Positions 29,387 to 38,148 of a stretch of 64,000 nt of DNA are shown here, one piece after another (position 1 is the first letter of the stretch; each line of letters begins with the position of its first letter). The notes under the pieces were generated by a model. That model was not told the DNA's origin. It ran no database searches and saw only the letters and a list, made by a program, of their open reading frames with translations. The stretch is from Xanthobacteraceae bacterium 501b (GTDB lineage Bacteria; Pseudomonadota; Alphaproteobacteria; Rhizobiales; Xanthobacteraceae), in NCBI GenBank assembly GCA_000378025.1, contig KB899087.1, forward strand, positions 124,001 through 188,000, written 5' to 3'. A program made the translations under genes and the position numbers.

Positions 29387-30975
29387 TCCGGCTCGTCGTC
29401 TATCTTCTCGTTCTCGCCCTCTTGGCCTTCGGCATCGCCTGGCTGGCGGACCGGCCCGGCGCGGTGGTGATCGACTGGCAGGGCTGGCAGGTCGAGACCA
29501 GCATCCTGGTCGCGGCCAGTGCCCTGCTGGCGCTGCTGGCGGCGGCGATCCTGCTCTGGACGCTGCTGCGGCTGATCGTTCGTTCGCCCGACACCATCGC
29601 CCATTCCTGGCGCAACCGGCGCCGCACTCGCGGCTGGGCGGCGGTGACGCGCGGCCTTGTCGCGGTGGGCTCGGGCGACGCGGTGGGCGCCCGCCGGGCG
29701 GCCAATGACGCCCAGCGCCTGCTCGGCGAGGAGCCGCTCAGCAAGCTGCTGGCGGCGCAGGCGGCGCAGCTTTCCGGCGATGCCGCCGGCGCCGAGGCGG
29801 TGTTCCGCTCGATGACCGAGTCTTCCGGCACGCGCCTGCTCGGCCTGCGCGGCCTGCATGTGGAAGCGCGCCGGCGCGGCGACCAGAGCGCTGCCCTGCA
29901 GGCGGCGGAGGAAGCGGCCCGGCATGAGCCCGGCCTCGCCTGGGCGGCGGATGCGGTGATCGAGGCGCGCTGCCTCAATGGTGATTTCGCCGGGGCGCTT
30001 GCGATGCTGGAGCGCGAGGCGGCGCATGGGGCGCTCGACCGGGCGACCCATCGACGCCGGCGCGCCGTGCTGCTGGCGGCGCAGGCGCAGGCGATCGAAC
30101 TCTCCGACCCCGCCAGCGCGCGGGAGAAGGCACAGGAAGCCGCGCGCCTCGCCCCCACGCTGGTGCCGGCGGCCGATATTGCCGGGCGCCTGCTCGGCGC
30201 GGCCGGCGATGTGCGCAAGGCGGCGAAGATCCTCGAGGCCGCCTATGCGGCGACCCCGCATCCCGACCTCGCCGACGCCTATCTGCACCTGAGGCCGGGC
30301 GATGCCTCGCGTGAGCGGCTGAAGCGGGTGCGCACCCTTACCGCGCATCAGCCGGCGCATCCGGAAAGCGCCATGGCGCTGGCCCGCGCCGCGCTCGACG
30401 CGCAGGATTTCGACGTGGCCCGCACGGCGCTGGCGCCGCTGCTGGTGGCGCCGACCCAGCGCGCCTGCCTGCTGATGGCGGAGCTGGAAGCGGGCGAGCA
30501 TGGCGATGTCGGCAAGGCCCGCGAATGGACCGCCCGCGCCGTGCGCGCCCAGCGCGACCCCGCCTGGGTGGCCGATGGCGTGGTGGCCGAGGCTTGGGGC
30601 CCGATCTCCCCGGTCAGCGGGCGGCTCGATGCTTATGAATGGAAGCTGCCGCCCGGCCTCGCCACGACGCCGATGCTGGAAAACGAGGCGGAGCGGGTGA
30701 AGCTGGCGATCGCCGCCGCCATCGAGAGCCGCCCGCAAGTGGCGGAGGGGCCGGTGGTCGATCTCAGCCCTGCGGGCGCCTCGCCCACCTTGGCGCCGGC
30801 CGTTCCCGAGGCGGAGGGCAAGGCAGAGCCGGAGAAGGCGGGCGCGAAGCCTGCGCCGCAGCCGGCCGCGCTGGCGACGCCTGTGGTGGCGATGCCGCAT
30901 CTGCCTGATGATCCCGGTCCCGGCGCGCCCTTCGCCGACGAGCCCGGCGCGGTGCCGCGCGGGCCCTATATGTGA
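29383..30975 (+). CDS. HemY N-terminal domain/TPR inner membrane protein
   Basis: A 530-residue HemY-family protein (not protoporphyrinogen oxidase). Two transmembrane helices (about 1-22 and 42-65) bracket a short periplasmic loop containing the family motif GAVVIDWQGWQVE. A helical TPR-like domain follows (about 85-400). The C-terminal 100 residues are Pro/Ala-rich and end RGPYM. GTG start overlaps the Mic60 stop, so the two are coupled; they may act as a pair in inner-membrane organisation. A direct role in heme synthesis is unproven. Confidence 0.88.
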   Translation: MIRLVVYLLVLALLAFGIAWLADRPGAVVIDWQGWQVETSILVAASALLALLAAAILLWTLLRLIVRSPDTIAHSWRNRRRTRGWAAVTRGLVAVGSGDAVGARRAANDAQRLLGEEPLSKLLAAQAAQLSGDAAGAEAVFRSMTESSGTRLLGLRGLHVEARRRGDQSAALQAAEEAARHEPGLAWAADAVIEARCLNGDFAGALAMLEREAAHGALDRATHRRRRAVLLAAQAQAIELSDPASAREKAQEAARLAPTLVPAADIAGRLLGAAGDVRKAAKILEAAYAATPHPDLADAYLHLRPGDASRERLKRVRTLTAHQPAHPESAMALARAALDAQDFDVARTALAPLLVAPTQRACLLMAELEAGEHGDVGKAREWTARAVRAQRDPAWVADGVVAEAWGPISPVSGRLDAYEWKLPPGLATTPMLENEAERVKLAIAAAIESRPQVAEGPVVDLSPAGASPTLAPAVPEAEGKAEPEKAGAKPAPQPAALATPVVAMPHLPDDPGPGAPFADEPGAVPRGPYM

Positions 30976-31025
30976 GGCTTAGCCTCACGGGCGCCTGAGG
31001 CCAGGCGAGCCTGCTAGGCTCGCCT
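30973..31025 (+). terminator. double hairpin after the hemC-HemY unit
   Basis: TGAGGCT/AGCCTCA begins at the HemY stop codon (30973). A stronger 10-bp hairpin follows: arms 31003-31012 and 31016-31025 with a 3-base loop. No T-run is present, so efficiency is uncertain. Confidence 0.55.
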
Positions 31026-31052
31026 GTGTCGGCTGCCCCGCGTGAAAAGCGC

Positions 31053-31079
31053 AAAAAAAAGCGCGCCATGCGGCGCGCT
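31053..31079 (-). terminator. Rho-independent terminator of the candidate small RNA
   Basis: AGCGCGCC and GGCGCGCT arms (31060-31067 and 31072-31079) with a 4-base loop are followed on the minus strand by eight T residues (31053-31060). This is a textbook intrinsic terminator, and its direction fixes the RNA strand. Confidence 0.88.
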
Positions 31080-31233
31080 GATTTCCCCGTAGAGGTGCCC
31101 TGTCAGAAACCGGCCGCTCGTCCAGCGGCCGGAGGGTACAGAAGCGGTCGGAGTACATCCGTCCTGACCGCCCCTCATCCGGCGAGGCACTGACGAGGTG
31201 CCAACGTGCCGGAAGCCCTGTTCTGACGGGGTT
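31053..31233 (-). ncRNA. candidate structured small RNA, about 180 nt
   Basis: The minus strand here has a promoter, an ordered set of stems and an intrinsic terminator, but no credible reading frame. The 5' end (31221-31232) can pair with 31085-31090 and 31104-31108 as a closing stem. Inside are three hairpins: 31179-31212 (CCGGC/GCCGG outer, GGCAC/GTGCC inner), 31144-31171 (GCGGTC/GACCGC) and 31110-31132 (nine base pairs). The start near 31233 is inferred from the -10 element. The family was not recognised; the branched layout argues against the rod-shaped 6S RNA. It lies downstream of cobT on the same strand but has its own promoter. Confidence 0.6.
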
Positions 31234-31239
31234 GATGCC

Positions 31240-31268
31240 TATATGGGGCAGGCTGCGGGGGATTCAAG
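31240..31268 (-). promoter_or_regulatory. rhizobial-type sigma-70 promoter for the candidate small RNA
   Basis: On the minus strand CTTGAA (31268-31263) is followed after exactly 17 bases by CATATA (31245-31240). This is close to the rhizobial housekeeping consensus CTTGAC-N17-CTATAT. The predicted transcription start is near 31233. Confidence 0.65.
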
Positions 31269-31364
31269 GGGGGCGGAAGGATTTGGGGGGCGGAAGGATT
31301 TGCATCCTCGCGCCTTCGCATCTACCTGTTCGCGTCCACGTGTCCGGGCATCCGCCTGAAGCGC

Positions 31365-31449
31365 CGTCATGCCCGGCCCTGGGCCGGGCATCCACGACGT
31401 GGGTGTCGGCCGAAAGTCTGGGATGGCCGGGCCAAGCCCGGCCATGACG
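31365..31449. repeat. dispersed intergenic repeat with nested hairpins (copy 2)
   Basis: Same layout as the 23729-23821 element: CGTCATGCCCGGCC, then GGGCATCCACGACGT, then CCCGGCCATGACG. The ends are inverted (CGTCAT/ATGACG). Together with the following tandem repeat it fills the space upstream of the small RNA promoter and after cobT. Confidence 0.75.
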
Positions 31450-31530
31450 TTCATCCAGCTCTGACGTTCATCCAGCTCTGACGTTCATCCAGCTCTGACG
31501 TTCATCCCGCTCTGGCGTTCATCCAGCCAT
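31446..31530. repeat. 17-bp tandem repeat, five copies
   Basis: GACGTTCATCCAGCTCT is present three times exactly (31446-31496), then once with one change and once with several. The first copy begins inside the end of the dispersed repeat (CATGACG), so the array may have grown from that end. It lies 28 bases beyond the cobT stop. Confidence 0.9.
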
Positions 31531-31557
31531 GACGAGCGGCGCCGGTGCCCGCGCCGC

Positions 31558-33546
31558 TCACTGCACCCGGCGGGTGGAGAGCGGGGCCGGGGAGGGGCGG
31601 CTGGCGGGTTTCACCGCCTTGGCCGCCTTGGCCGCCGGCGCGAAGGCCGCGGCGCTGCGGCCCTTCTGCTCCTTGGCGCTGGCGCGCGCGCCCTGCTCGC
31701 CAAACAGTTCCGCCAGCTTGTCGGTCATGGCGCCGCCCAGTTCCTCGGCGTCGACAATGGTGACGGCGCGCTTGTAATAGCGCGTCACGTCATGGCCGAT
31801 GCCGATGGCGATGAGCTCGACCGGGGACTTGTCCTCGATCTGCTGGATCATCCAGCGCAGATGGCGCTCGAGATAATTGCCGGGATTCACCGAGAGGGTG
31901 GAATCGTCGACCGGCGCGCCATCGGAGATCATCATCAGGATCCGGCGCGATTCGGTGCGCGCCAGCAGGCGGTTATGCGCCCATTCCAGCGCCTCGCCGT
32001 CGATGTTCTCCTTCAGCAGCCCCTCGCGCATCATCAGGCCGAGATTGCGCCGGGCGCGGCGCCAGGGGGCGTCGGCGGATTTGTAGATGATGTGACGCAA
32101 ATCGTTCAGCCGCCCGGGCGCGCCCGGCTTGCCGGCCGAGAGCCACGCCTCGCGTGCCTGCCCGCCCTTCCACGCCTTGGTGGTGAAGCCGAGAATCTCC
32201 ACCTTCACGCCGCAGCGCTCCAGCGTGCGGGCCAGAATATCGGCGCAGGCGGCGGCCACCGTGATCGGGCGCCCGCGCATCGAGCCGGAATTGTCGAGCA
32301 GCAGGGTGACGACGGTGTCGCGGAAATCGGTGTCGCGCTCGCGCTTGAAGGAGAGCGGCTGCATCGGGTCGAGAATGATGCGGTGCAGGCGCGCCGGGTC
32401 GAGCATGCCCTCTTCGAGGTCGAACTCCCAGCCACGGTTCTGCTGCGCCATCAGCTTGCGCTGCAGCCGGTTGGCGAGGCGGGCGACGATGCCGGACAGA
32501 TGCACCAGCTGCTTGTCGAGATGGGCCCGCAGCCGCGCCAGTTCGTCGGCGTCGCACAACTCGTCGGCGTTCACCGTCTCGTCGAAGCGCGGGGTGAAGG
32601 GGTGGTATTCCGGCGGGCGCGGCTCGGCCGGCACCGCGTTTTCCGGCTTCCACGGCTCGGAGGCATCGTCGGATTCGCCCAGCTCCGCATCGTCGGAGAG
32701 CTCGGAATTGGGCTGGTCCTGCTGCTCCTCCGATTCTTCCGGGTTCTGGTCGGAGGACAGGTCGGAATCGACCTCGGTCTGTCCTTCGGCGTTGTCCTCT
32801 TCCTCGGAATCGCTGCCCTTGCCGTTGTCGTCGTCGCGGCTGTCGTCGGCTTCGGTGGAGGGATCGTTGTTCTCGTCGAAGGGGGCGATGTCCTCGCCCA
32901 TGCCGAGCGAGGACAGCAAATCACGCATCGCCTCGGCAAAGCGGAGCTGGTTGTCGGCGGCACCGGAAAGCTCGTCGAGCGCGCTGGCGCCGTGCTCCTC
33001 GATGAAGCCGCGCCACAGATTGACCATCTCGCGCGCGGCGGCGGGCGGGGCCATGCCGGTCATGCGTTCGCGCAGGATGAGCGAGAGCGCATGCTCCAGC
33101 GGCGCGTCGGAGCGGTCGGCCAGATTGGCGAAATTGGCCTTCTGGTAACGGTCTTCCAGCATGGCCGAGAGGTTCAGCGCCACCCCGTCCATCCGCAGGG
33201 CGCCGAGCGATTCGCAGCGCGTCTGCTCGGCGGCTTCAAAAGCGGCGCGGGCCTCCTGGCCCATCGGCACCAGCCGCTGATGCACCTTGGGGTCATGGCA
33301 AGCCATGCGCAGCGCCATCGAATCGGCATGGCCGCGCATGATGGCGGCGTCCTGCTTCGACATGCGTCGGGCGGGCTCGGGCAGGCGGGCGCGCCCGTCG
33401 GCAAAGCCGGGCTTTTCCGAGCCGAAGGTCACGTCGATCTCGCGATTGCCGGCAATGGCGCGCAGGCAGCCGGTGACGGCGCGCTTGAGCGGCTCGGTCG
33501 GGGCTTCCTTGGGCGGGGTGCGGCTGGTGCGGTTCGACGTGGACAT
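31558..33546 (-). CDS. cobT: aerobic cobaltochelatase subunit CobT
   Basis: With CobS and CobN inserts cobalt into hydrogenobyrinic a,c-diamide in the oxygen-dependent B12 pathway. The 662-residue protein has an N-terminal helical part (1-220), a long highly acidic linker (about 225-310, rich in D, E and S) and a C-terminal von Willebrand A domain with the metal site DNSGSM. The start MSTSNRTSR at 33546 matches the family; the frame remains open upstream. It lies 77 bases after cobS on the same strand. CobN is not in the window, and no cobalamin riboswitch was found upstream. Confidence 0.95.
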   Translation of the reverse strand: MSTSNRTSRTPPKEAPTEPLKRAVTGCLRAIAGNREIDVTFGSEKPGFADGRARLPEPARRMSKQDAAIMRGHADSMALRMACHDPKVHQRLVPMGQEARAAFEAAEQTRCESLGALRMDGVALNLSAMLEDRYQKANFANLADRSDAPLEHALSLILRERMTGMAPPAAAREMVNLWRGFIEEHGASALDELSGAADNQLRFAEAMRDLLSSLGMGEDIAPFDENNDPSTEADDSRDDDNGKGSDSEEEDNAEGQTEVDSDLSSDQNPEESEEQQDQPNSELSDDAELGESDDASEPWKPENAVPAEPRPPEYHPFTPRFDETVNADELCDADELARLRAHLDKQLVHLSGIVARLANRLQRKLMAQQNRGWEFDLEEGMLDPARLHRIILDPMQPLSFKRERDTDFRDTVVTLLLDNSGSMRGRPITVAAACADILARTLERCGVKVEILGFTTKAWKGGQAREAWLSAGKPGAPGRLNDLRHIIYKSADAPWRRARRNLGLMMREGLLKENIDGEALEWAHNRLLARTESRRILMMISDGAPVDDSTLSVNPGNYLERHLRWMIQQIEDKSPVELIAIGIGHDVTRYYKRAVTIVDAEELGGAMTDKLAELFGEQGARASAKEQKGRSAAAFAPAAKAAKAVKPASRPSPAPLSTRRVQ

Positions 33547-33623
33547 GGCAAGCCTTGGATATGGGCAGCCCTCTCCCGATGGAGAGGGCGGGACCGGCGG
33601 CCGGCCGGTCCCGGGGATGGCCG

Positions 33624-34610
33624 TCAGGACATGACGACGTTGATGGCCGACTCGGTCAGTTCCTTGCCGAAGCAGCGCTGGTAGAACTCGGCCACCAGCG
33701 GGCGTTCCAGCTCGTCGCACTTGTTGAGGAAGGTGACGCGGAACGAGAAGGCCAGCTCCTGGAAGATCTCGGCGTTCTCGGCCCAGGTGATGACGGTGCG
33801 CGGGCTCATCACGGTCGACAGGTCGCCATTGATGAAGGCCTGCCGGGTGAGATCGGCAAGGCGCACCATGCGGGCGGCGGTGTCGCGGCCTTCCGGGGTC
33901 TGCAGGTTCTTGGCCTTGGAGACGACGATGTCGACCTCCTTGTCATGCGCCAGATAGTTCAGCGTGGTGACGATGGACCACCGGTCCATCTGCGCCTGGT
34001 TGATCTGCTGGGTGCCGTGATAGAGGCCGGTGGTGTCGCCAAGGCCAATGGTGTTGGCGGTCGAGAACAGGCGGAATGCGGGGTGCGGGCGGATGACCCG
34101 GTTCTGGTCCAGCAGGGTCAGGCGGCCGGCGGATTCGAGCACGCGCTGGATCACGAACATCACGTCCGGGCGGCCGGCGTCATATTCGTCGAACACCAGG
34201 GCAACGTTGTTCTGGTAGGCCCAGGGCAGGATGCCGTCGCGGAATTCGGTCACCTGAAGCCCGTCGCGCACCACGATGGCGTCCTTGCCGATCAGGTCGA
34301 TGCGGCTGATGTGGCTGTCGAGGTTGATCCGCACGCAAGGCCAGTTGAGCCGGGCGGCGACCTGCTCAATATGGCTCGACTTGCCGGTGCCGTGATAGCC
34401 CGTGACCATCACCCGGCGGTTATGGGCGAAGCCGGCGAGGATGGCGAGGGTGGTCGGCCGGTCGAACAGGTAGTCGGGATCGATTTCCGGCACATGGGCG
34501 TCCGGTTCGGCATAGGCCGGCACATCCAGATCGACATCGATGCCGAACACCTGACGAACAGAGACCTTCATGTCCGGCAGCGCGGGCGCTTGCGTGAGCG
34601 GGGCGGTCAT
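33624..34610 (-). CDS. cobS: aerobic cobaltochelatase subunit CobS (AAA+ ATPase)
   Basis: ATPase partner of CobT that drives cobalt insertion by CobN. Walker A GYHGTGKS is at residues 71-78 and Walker B LVFDEYD at about 136-142. [10 protein letters not shown] acts as sensor 1. The N-terminal VFGID and the C-terminal FNK-like segments match the family. Length 328, normal. Follows the J-domain protein gene and precedes cobT, all on the minus strand. Confidence 0.97.
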   Translation of the reverse strand: MTAPLTQAPALPDMKVSVRQVFGIDVDLDVPAYAEPDAHVPEIDPDYLFDRPTTLAILAGFAHNRRVMVTGYHGTGKSSHIEQVAARLNWPCVRINLDSHISRIDLIGKDAIVVRDGLQVTEFRDGILPWAYQNNVALVFDEYDAGRPDVMFVIQRVLESAGRLTLLDQNRVIRPHPAFRLFSTANTIGLGDTTGLYHGTQQINQAQMDRWSIVTTLNYLAHDKEVDIVVSKAKNLQTPEGRDTAARMVRLADLTRQAFINGDLSTVMSPRTVITWAENAEIFQELAFSFRVTFLNKCDELERPLVAEFYQRCFGKELTESAINVVMS

Positions 34611-34663
34611 TCTTCCTCCGTTGCCGCGCGTGGGCGCGCGGGCTGGTCTGGCACACGTGCTTC

Positions 34664-35284
34664 CTAGCAGAAGCCCGCGTTCTTGAGATGATTATAGGAC
34701 TGGATCACGTCGCGCAGACGGTCCTCGGTTGAAATGTCGCCGCCATTGGCGTCGGGGTGGTATTTTTTCACCAGAACCTTGAAGCGGGCCTTGATCTCCT
34801 CGGGCGTGGCGGAAATCTCCACGCCCAGGGATTCGAAGGCGCGGCGCTCGGCATTGCGGATCATCCGGCTTTCGCGCGGCGCTTCCGGCTCCGGGCGGGC
34901 GCGCCCGCCCACTTCGCCGAACATGCCGAAGGGGTCGGCGATGTTCTCCGTCGCGTGGCGCTTGGCGTGCTCGGCGGCGCGGGCGGCCCCGCCCTTCGAG
35001 CCCATCTTCCAGGTCGGGCGATGGCCGGTGGCCGCGTCCTTTTGGTAGGCGGCGACGGCGTCGTCGGCCATGCCGTTGAAATAATTATACGACTGGTTGT
35101 AGGCGCGGGCATGCTCGAAGCAGAAGCGCCAGAACTGCCCCTCCATCTGCCGGCCCTTCGGCGCGCGATGAGTCGCGGGGTTGCAGCAGCCCTCCCACTC
35201 GCAAGCGGGGCCTTCCGCCTTCAGGCGGCGATCGCGGTCGGGCTTCACGCGGATGCGATCGAAGAGGGGGGAGTCGAGCTTCAT
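34664..35284 (-). CDS. J-domain (DnaJ-like) protein
   Basis: A 206-residue protein with its J domain at the C terminus (about 145-206), including the HPD tripeptide in [11 protein letters not shown] that stimulates Hsp70 ATPase. The N-terminal part has a cysteine-bearing segment ([15 protein letters not shown]) and [19 protein letters not shown], a layout found in a Rhizobiales J-protein family encoded beside cobS. Start ATG at 35284 (MKLDSPLFD); the frame opens earlier without similarity. Divergent from bolA over 237 bases. Its client is unknown. Confidence 0.9.
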   Translation of the reverse strand: MKLDSPLFDRIRVKPDRDRRLKAEGPACEWEGCCNPATHRAPKGRQMEGQFWRFCFEHARAYNQSYNYFNGMADDAVAAYQKDAATGHRPTWKMGSKGGAARAAEHAKRHATENIADPFGMFGEVGGRARPEPEAPRESRMIRNAERRAFESLGVEISATPEEIKARFKVLVKKYHPDANGGDISTEDRLRDVIQSYNHLKNAGFC

Positions 35285-35521
35285 GGTCCGACGATTATGC
35301 TGTTGCTGGAGCAGGTATACAAGAAACCGATGGTTCGTCACCGCCCTGAAGAGACATACGGGGCGCTGGGCCGATCAGATCGCGGTGGGCGGAATCGACA
35401 ATTCCCTCACCTGACCCGGTGAGGCTGAAGGATTGTCCCACCCGATTGCGGTTGCATCGGGTCGGTGGAAGGCGAGGGCGAAATGTTGACGCGGCTAGGG
35501 GGTGGGCGTACCGCATCGCTC

Positions 35522-35833
35522 ATGAGCACGCAAATCCCCCACCCGCCGATGCCCCCCGAGGATGCCGTGGCGCAGGCGCTGGCCCGCGTCCGGGCAGCGC
35601 TGGCCGAATTGTCGCCCAGCGTCCTCGACCTTGAGGATGAAAGTCATCGGCATGAAGGCCATGGCGGGCATCGTCCTGGTCAGCTGACGCATCTTCGCGT
35701 GCGAATTGTCGCGCAGGCGTTCCTCGGCCAGAGCCGGCTGGCGCGCCATCGCCTGGTGAATGGCCTGCTGGCGGACGAGATGGCGCGCGGCCTGCACGCC
35801 CTCGCCATCGAGGCAAAGGCGCCCGGAGAGTAG
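35522..35833 (+). CDS. bolA: BolA family protein
   Basis: A 103-residue BolA-like protein, typically a partner of monothiol glutaredoxins in iron-sulphur handling and a stress-linked regulator. The conserved series is LDLEDESHRHEGH, THLRVRIVAQAF, RHRLVNGLL and GLHALAIEAKAP. The conserved histidine near the C terminus (HAL) is present. The ATG at 35522 gives a normal length; earlier in-frame starts add unrelated sequence. The next 290 bases hold no recognisable feature. Confidence 0.93.
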   Translation: MSTQIPHPPMPPEDAVAQALARVRAALAELSPSVLDLEDESHRHEGHGGHRPGQLTHLRVRIVAQAFLGQSRLARHRLVNGLLADEMARGLHALAIEAKAPGE

Positions 35834-36124
35834 CCCCGGCGCGCGTCCTCCCGTCAGCGGCCCGCGCGATATAGGAAGTGCCGGCGCTTTTATCCAGTAG
35901 CGCGAAGGCTGTGCCGCGACGGGCGCGGGCGTCGCAGGACGACCAGCGTTGGCGATCGCGTCTCCGCGCTGGGCGGGAGTGACGCAGAGGCAGGGCGTTG
36001 TTTTTTCGCTCCTCCCTTCCATGTTCAAGGTGTTCTGTCTCGTTGAAAGGCTCGCATTCTCTGCGCGTGCGATCCTTCTTCGCAAGGCAGCACAGCCTGA
36101 TTATTTCAATAGGGGAGGTTGCTG

Positions 36125-36646
36125 ATGTCGTTGACGAACAAGGCCGAACGAAGCCTGATCAGCCATGAGGAATACGAGATTGTCCGCCGGACGCATCATC
36201 CCGCTATCTATGATGTGGCCGGCGAGGATCTCCAGTCGACCCGCAAGCGCCTGCGCGACCTGCAGGAAAAGGAGCGTACCCTGGCGCGGGAGAAGCGGCG
36301 CATCTCGCGCGGCAAGGCCGAGCCTCGCGGCGGCAGCTTTCCCGGCACGCAAGAGCGCCCGAGCCAGCGCAAGCAGGTCTTCGCCGCTGCCGTCAAGCGG
36401 CTGAGCCGGGAGATCGACCGTCGGGCACGGATCGCGGCGCGGGCCCCGCAGGCCGAGATTGCCGAGAGGGCCCTGGCGATGCGGCGCGAGAACTTCAATG
36501 CCCCGCACGCTGCCGCCGATACCGCCAATGAGGGCATGCAGGCCATCGCCAGCCGGCGCCGGCGCACCTCGGTGCATCCCGGAAAGGTGGGCCGCGTCTC
36601 CCAGCGCACCAAGGCCGCCCAGGCCCGCCGCGATGCGAAAGGCTAG
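36125..36646 (+). CDS. small basic hypothetical protein
   Basis: A 173-residue, Arg/Lys-rich, probably cytoplasmic protein with no signal peptide. Residues 30-75 (LQSTRKRLRDLQEKERTLAR and onward) should form a basic coiled coil. The end RVSQRTKAAQARRDAKG is also strongly basic, suggesting nucleic acid or ribosome contact. No family was recognised. The ATG at 36125 is chosen because GGGGAGG sits at 36111-36117. A palindromic element follows directly from its stop codon. Confidence 0.7.
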   Translation: MSLTNKAERSLISHEEYEIVRRTHHPAIYDVAGEDLQSTRKRLRDLQEKERTLAREKRRISRGKAEPRGGSFPGTQERPSQRKQVFAAAVKRLSREIDRRARIAARAPQAEIAERALAMRRENFNAPHAAADTANEGMQAIASRRRRTSVHPGKVGRVSQRTKAAQARRDAKG

Positions 36647-36693
36647 AGCATTTTCCGCGAAAGTTGAGAGACTTTCGCGACGAGAAAACGCTC
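36646..36693. repeat. palindromic element 1 in the convergent gap
   Basis: GAGCATTTTC-CGCGAAAGT and its near-complement ACTTTCGCG-ACGA-GAAAACGCTC form a hairpin with one mismatch and a 4-base bulge. It begins at the last base of the hypothetical gene's stop codon. The ends GAGC/GCTC are typical of palindromic repeats seen in Rhizobiales genomes. Confidence 0.7.
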
Positions 36694-36718
36694 CAGCTTG
36701 TTGAATGCAAAGTACTTT

Positions 36719-36795
36719 CTGATCGATCAGGTGATTCGACCCGTTCGGAAAGGGCTCTAGAGCATGGTCCGATCAGGTCGAATCAGTCTGATCGG
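36719..36795. repeat. palindromic element 2 in the convergent gap
   Basis: A long imperfect inverted repeat pairs 36725-36741 with 36777-36794. Nested within or beside it are the perfect palindrome CTGATCGATCAG (36719-36730) and a second hairpin, arms 36769-36776 and 36788-36795. It lies before the stop of the CNNM/CorC gene and could act as a terminator for either converging transcript. Confidence 0.65.
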
Positions 36796-36828
36796 TAAAT
36801 CGCCCTCCAGCTCTAACAGGCGCGTGGT

Positions 36829-38139
36829 CTACGCCTTACGGCCGGCGACGCTTCCGGGCGCAGCCGGCCCAGCCCGCCGCAGCGGGGCGACGCGCAGCAG
36901 GGTGATGCGGTTGCGCTGCTTGCGCATCACCTGGAAGCGGAAGCCGTGGAACATGAAGGCCTGCCCCGGCTCCGGGATGATGCGGGCCTCATGGATGACG
37001 AGGCCGGCGATGGTGGTCGCCTCCTCGTCCGGCAGGTGCCAGCCCATCGCCCGGTTGAGGTCGCGGATCGCCACCGTGCCCTCGACGCTGACCGAGCCGT
37101 CCGGGTTGCGGCGGGCGCCGGTGAAGGCCTTGTCGTGCTCGTCGGAGATGTCGCCGACGATCTCCTCCAGAATGTCCTCCAGCGTCACCAGTCCCATCAC
37201 CTCGCCATATTCGTCGACGACGAGGGCGAAGTGCTGCTTGCGGCGGCGAAAGGCCTTGAGCTGGTCGGGCAGGGAGGTGACGTCGGGCACGAACCACGGG
37301 GCGCGGGCGATCTTCTCGACGTCGAGCTTGGTGGTGTCGTTGCCGACCGCGATCAACTCGCGCAGCAGGTCCTTGGCGTGCAAAACGCCGATGATGTTGT
37401 CCGGCCGATCGCGCCACAGCGGCAGGCGGGTGTGCGGGGAGGCGAGCACCTCGTGGACGATGCGCTCGGGCGGCTCGTCGGCGTTCAGGCTCGCCATCTT
37501 GGTGCGGTGGACCATGATGTCGGAGACTTCCAGCTCGCCGAGATCCAGCAGGCCGCCGAGCATGTCGCGCTCGTCCTTCACCACGCTGCCCTCGCGGTGC
37601 AGCAGGTCGACCGTGCCGCGCAGTTCCTCCGAGGCGGAGAGCACGTTGGTGGTGGCGCCCAGTGGCACGCCCATGGCGCGGAGCAGGGCGCGCACCAGTG
37701 CCTCGATCGCCAGCGTCAGCGGGCCGAACAGGCCGACGATGAAGCGGATCGGCCCCGCCACCAGCAGCGAGACGCGGTCGGGGTGGTTGATGGCGATGGT
37801 CTTGGGCAGCACTTCGGAAAAGATGACGACGACGATCGTCATGCCCACCGTCGCATAAGCGATGCCGGCGGTGCCGAACCAGGCGAGCAGCAGTCCTGTC
37901 GTCAGCGACGATGCCGCGATGTTGACGAGATTGTTACCCAGCAGGATGCCGCCGATCAGGCGCTCGCGCTGCCCCATCATCCTGTTCACCAGCGCGGCGC
38001 GGGCATCGCCATTCTTTTCGAGCGTGTGCATCCGCGCCTTGGAGGAGGCGGTCAGTGCCGTTTCGCTTCCCGAGAAGAAAAAGGACAGCAGGAGGCAGAT
38101 GATTACGGCGCTGAGGGCAATCCAGTCATATGCGGTCAT
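36829..38139 (-). CDS. CNNM/CorC (HlyC/CorC) family membrane protein
   Basis: A 436-residue integral membrane protein of the magnesium/cobalt efflux CNNM-CorC group. The N-terminal DUF21 region has a helix at 6-26, the SGSETALTASSKAR signature, two further hydrophobic segments and VVVIFSEVLPKTIA. A CBS pair follows (about 205-330, including LVVDEYGEVMGLVTLEDILEEIVGDI), then a CorC_HlyC transporter-associated domain. Located nine bases downstream of aroB on the same strand, an arrangement common in Rhizobiales. The exact ion is inferred from the family. Confidence 0.93.
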   Translation of the reverse strand: MTAYDWIALSAVIICLLLSFFFSGSETALTASSKARMHTLEKNGDARAALVNRMMGQRERLIGGILLGNNLVNIAASSLTTGLLLAWFGTAGIAYATVGMTIVVVIFSEVLPKTIAINHPDRVSLLVAGPIRFIVGLFGPLTLAIEALVRALLRAMGVPLGATTNVLSASEELRGTVDLLHREGSVVKDERDMLGGLLDLGELEVSDIMVHRTKMASLNADEPPERIVHEVLASPHTRLPLWRDRPDNIIGVLHAKDLLRELIAVGNDTTKLDVEKIARAPWFVPDVTSLPDQLKAFRRRKQHFALVVDEYGEVMGLVTLEDILEEIVGDISDEHDKAFTGARRNPDGSVSVEGTVAIRDLNRAMGWHLPDEEATTIAGLVIHEARIIPEPGQAFMFHGFRFQVMRKQRNRITLLRVAPLRRAGPAAPGSVAGRKA

Positions 38140-38148
38140 GGCGCCTTC

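Noticed and set aside
31053-31233. Identification of the structured RNA as 6S, SRP or tRNA
   Set aside because: The three-hairpin branched layout does not fit the 6S rod; no SRP GNAR loop signature and no tRNA T-loop or anticodon arm were found.
34611-35521. Cobalamin riboswitch controlling cobS-cobT
   Set aside because: No B12-box-like sequence or matching stem set was seen upstream of the J-domain/cobS/cobT run.
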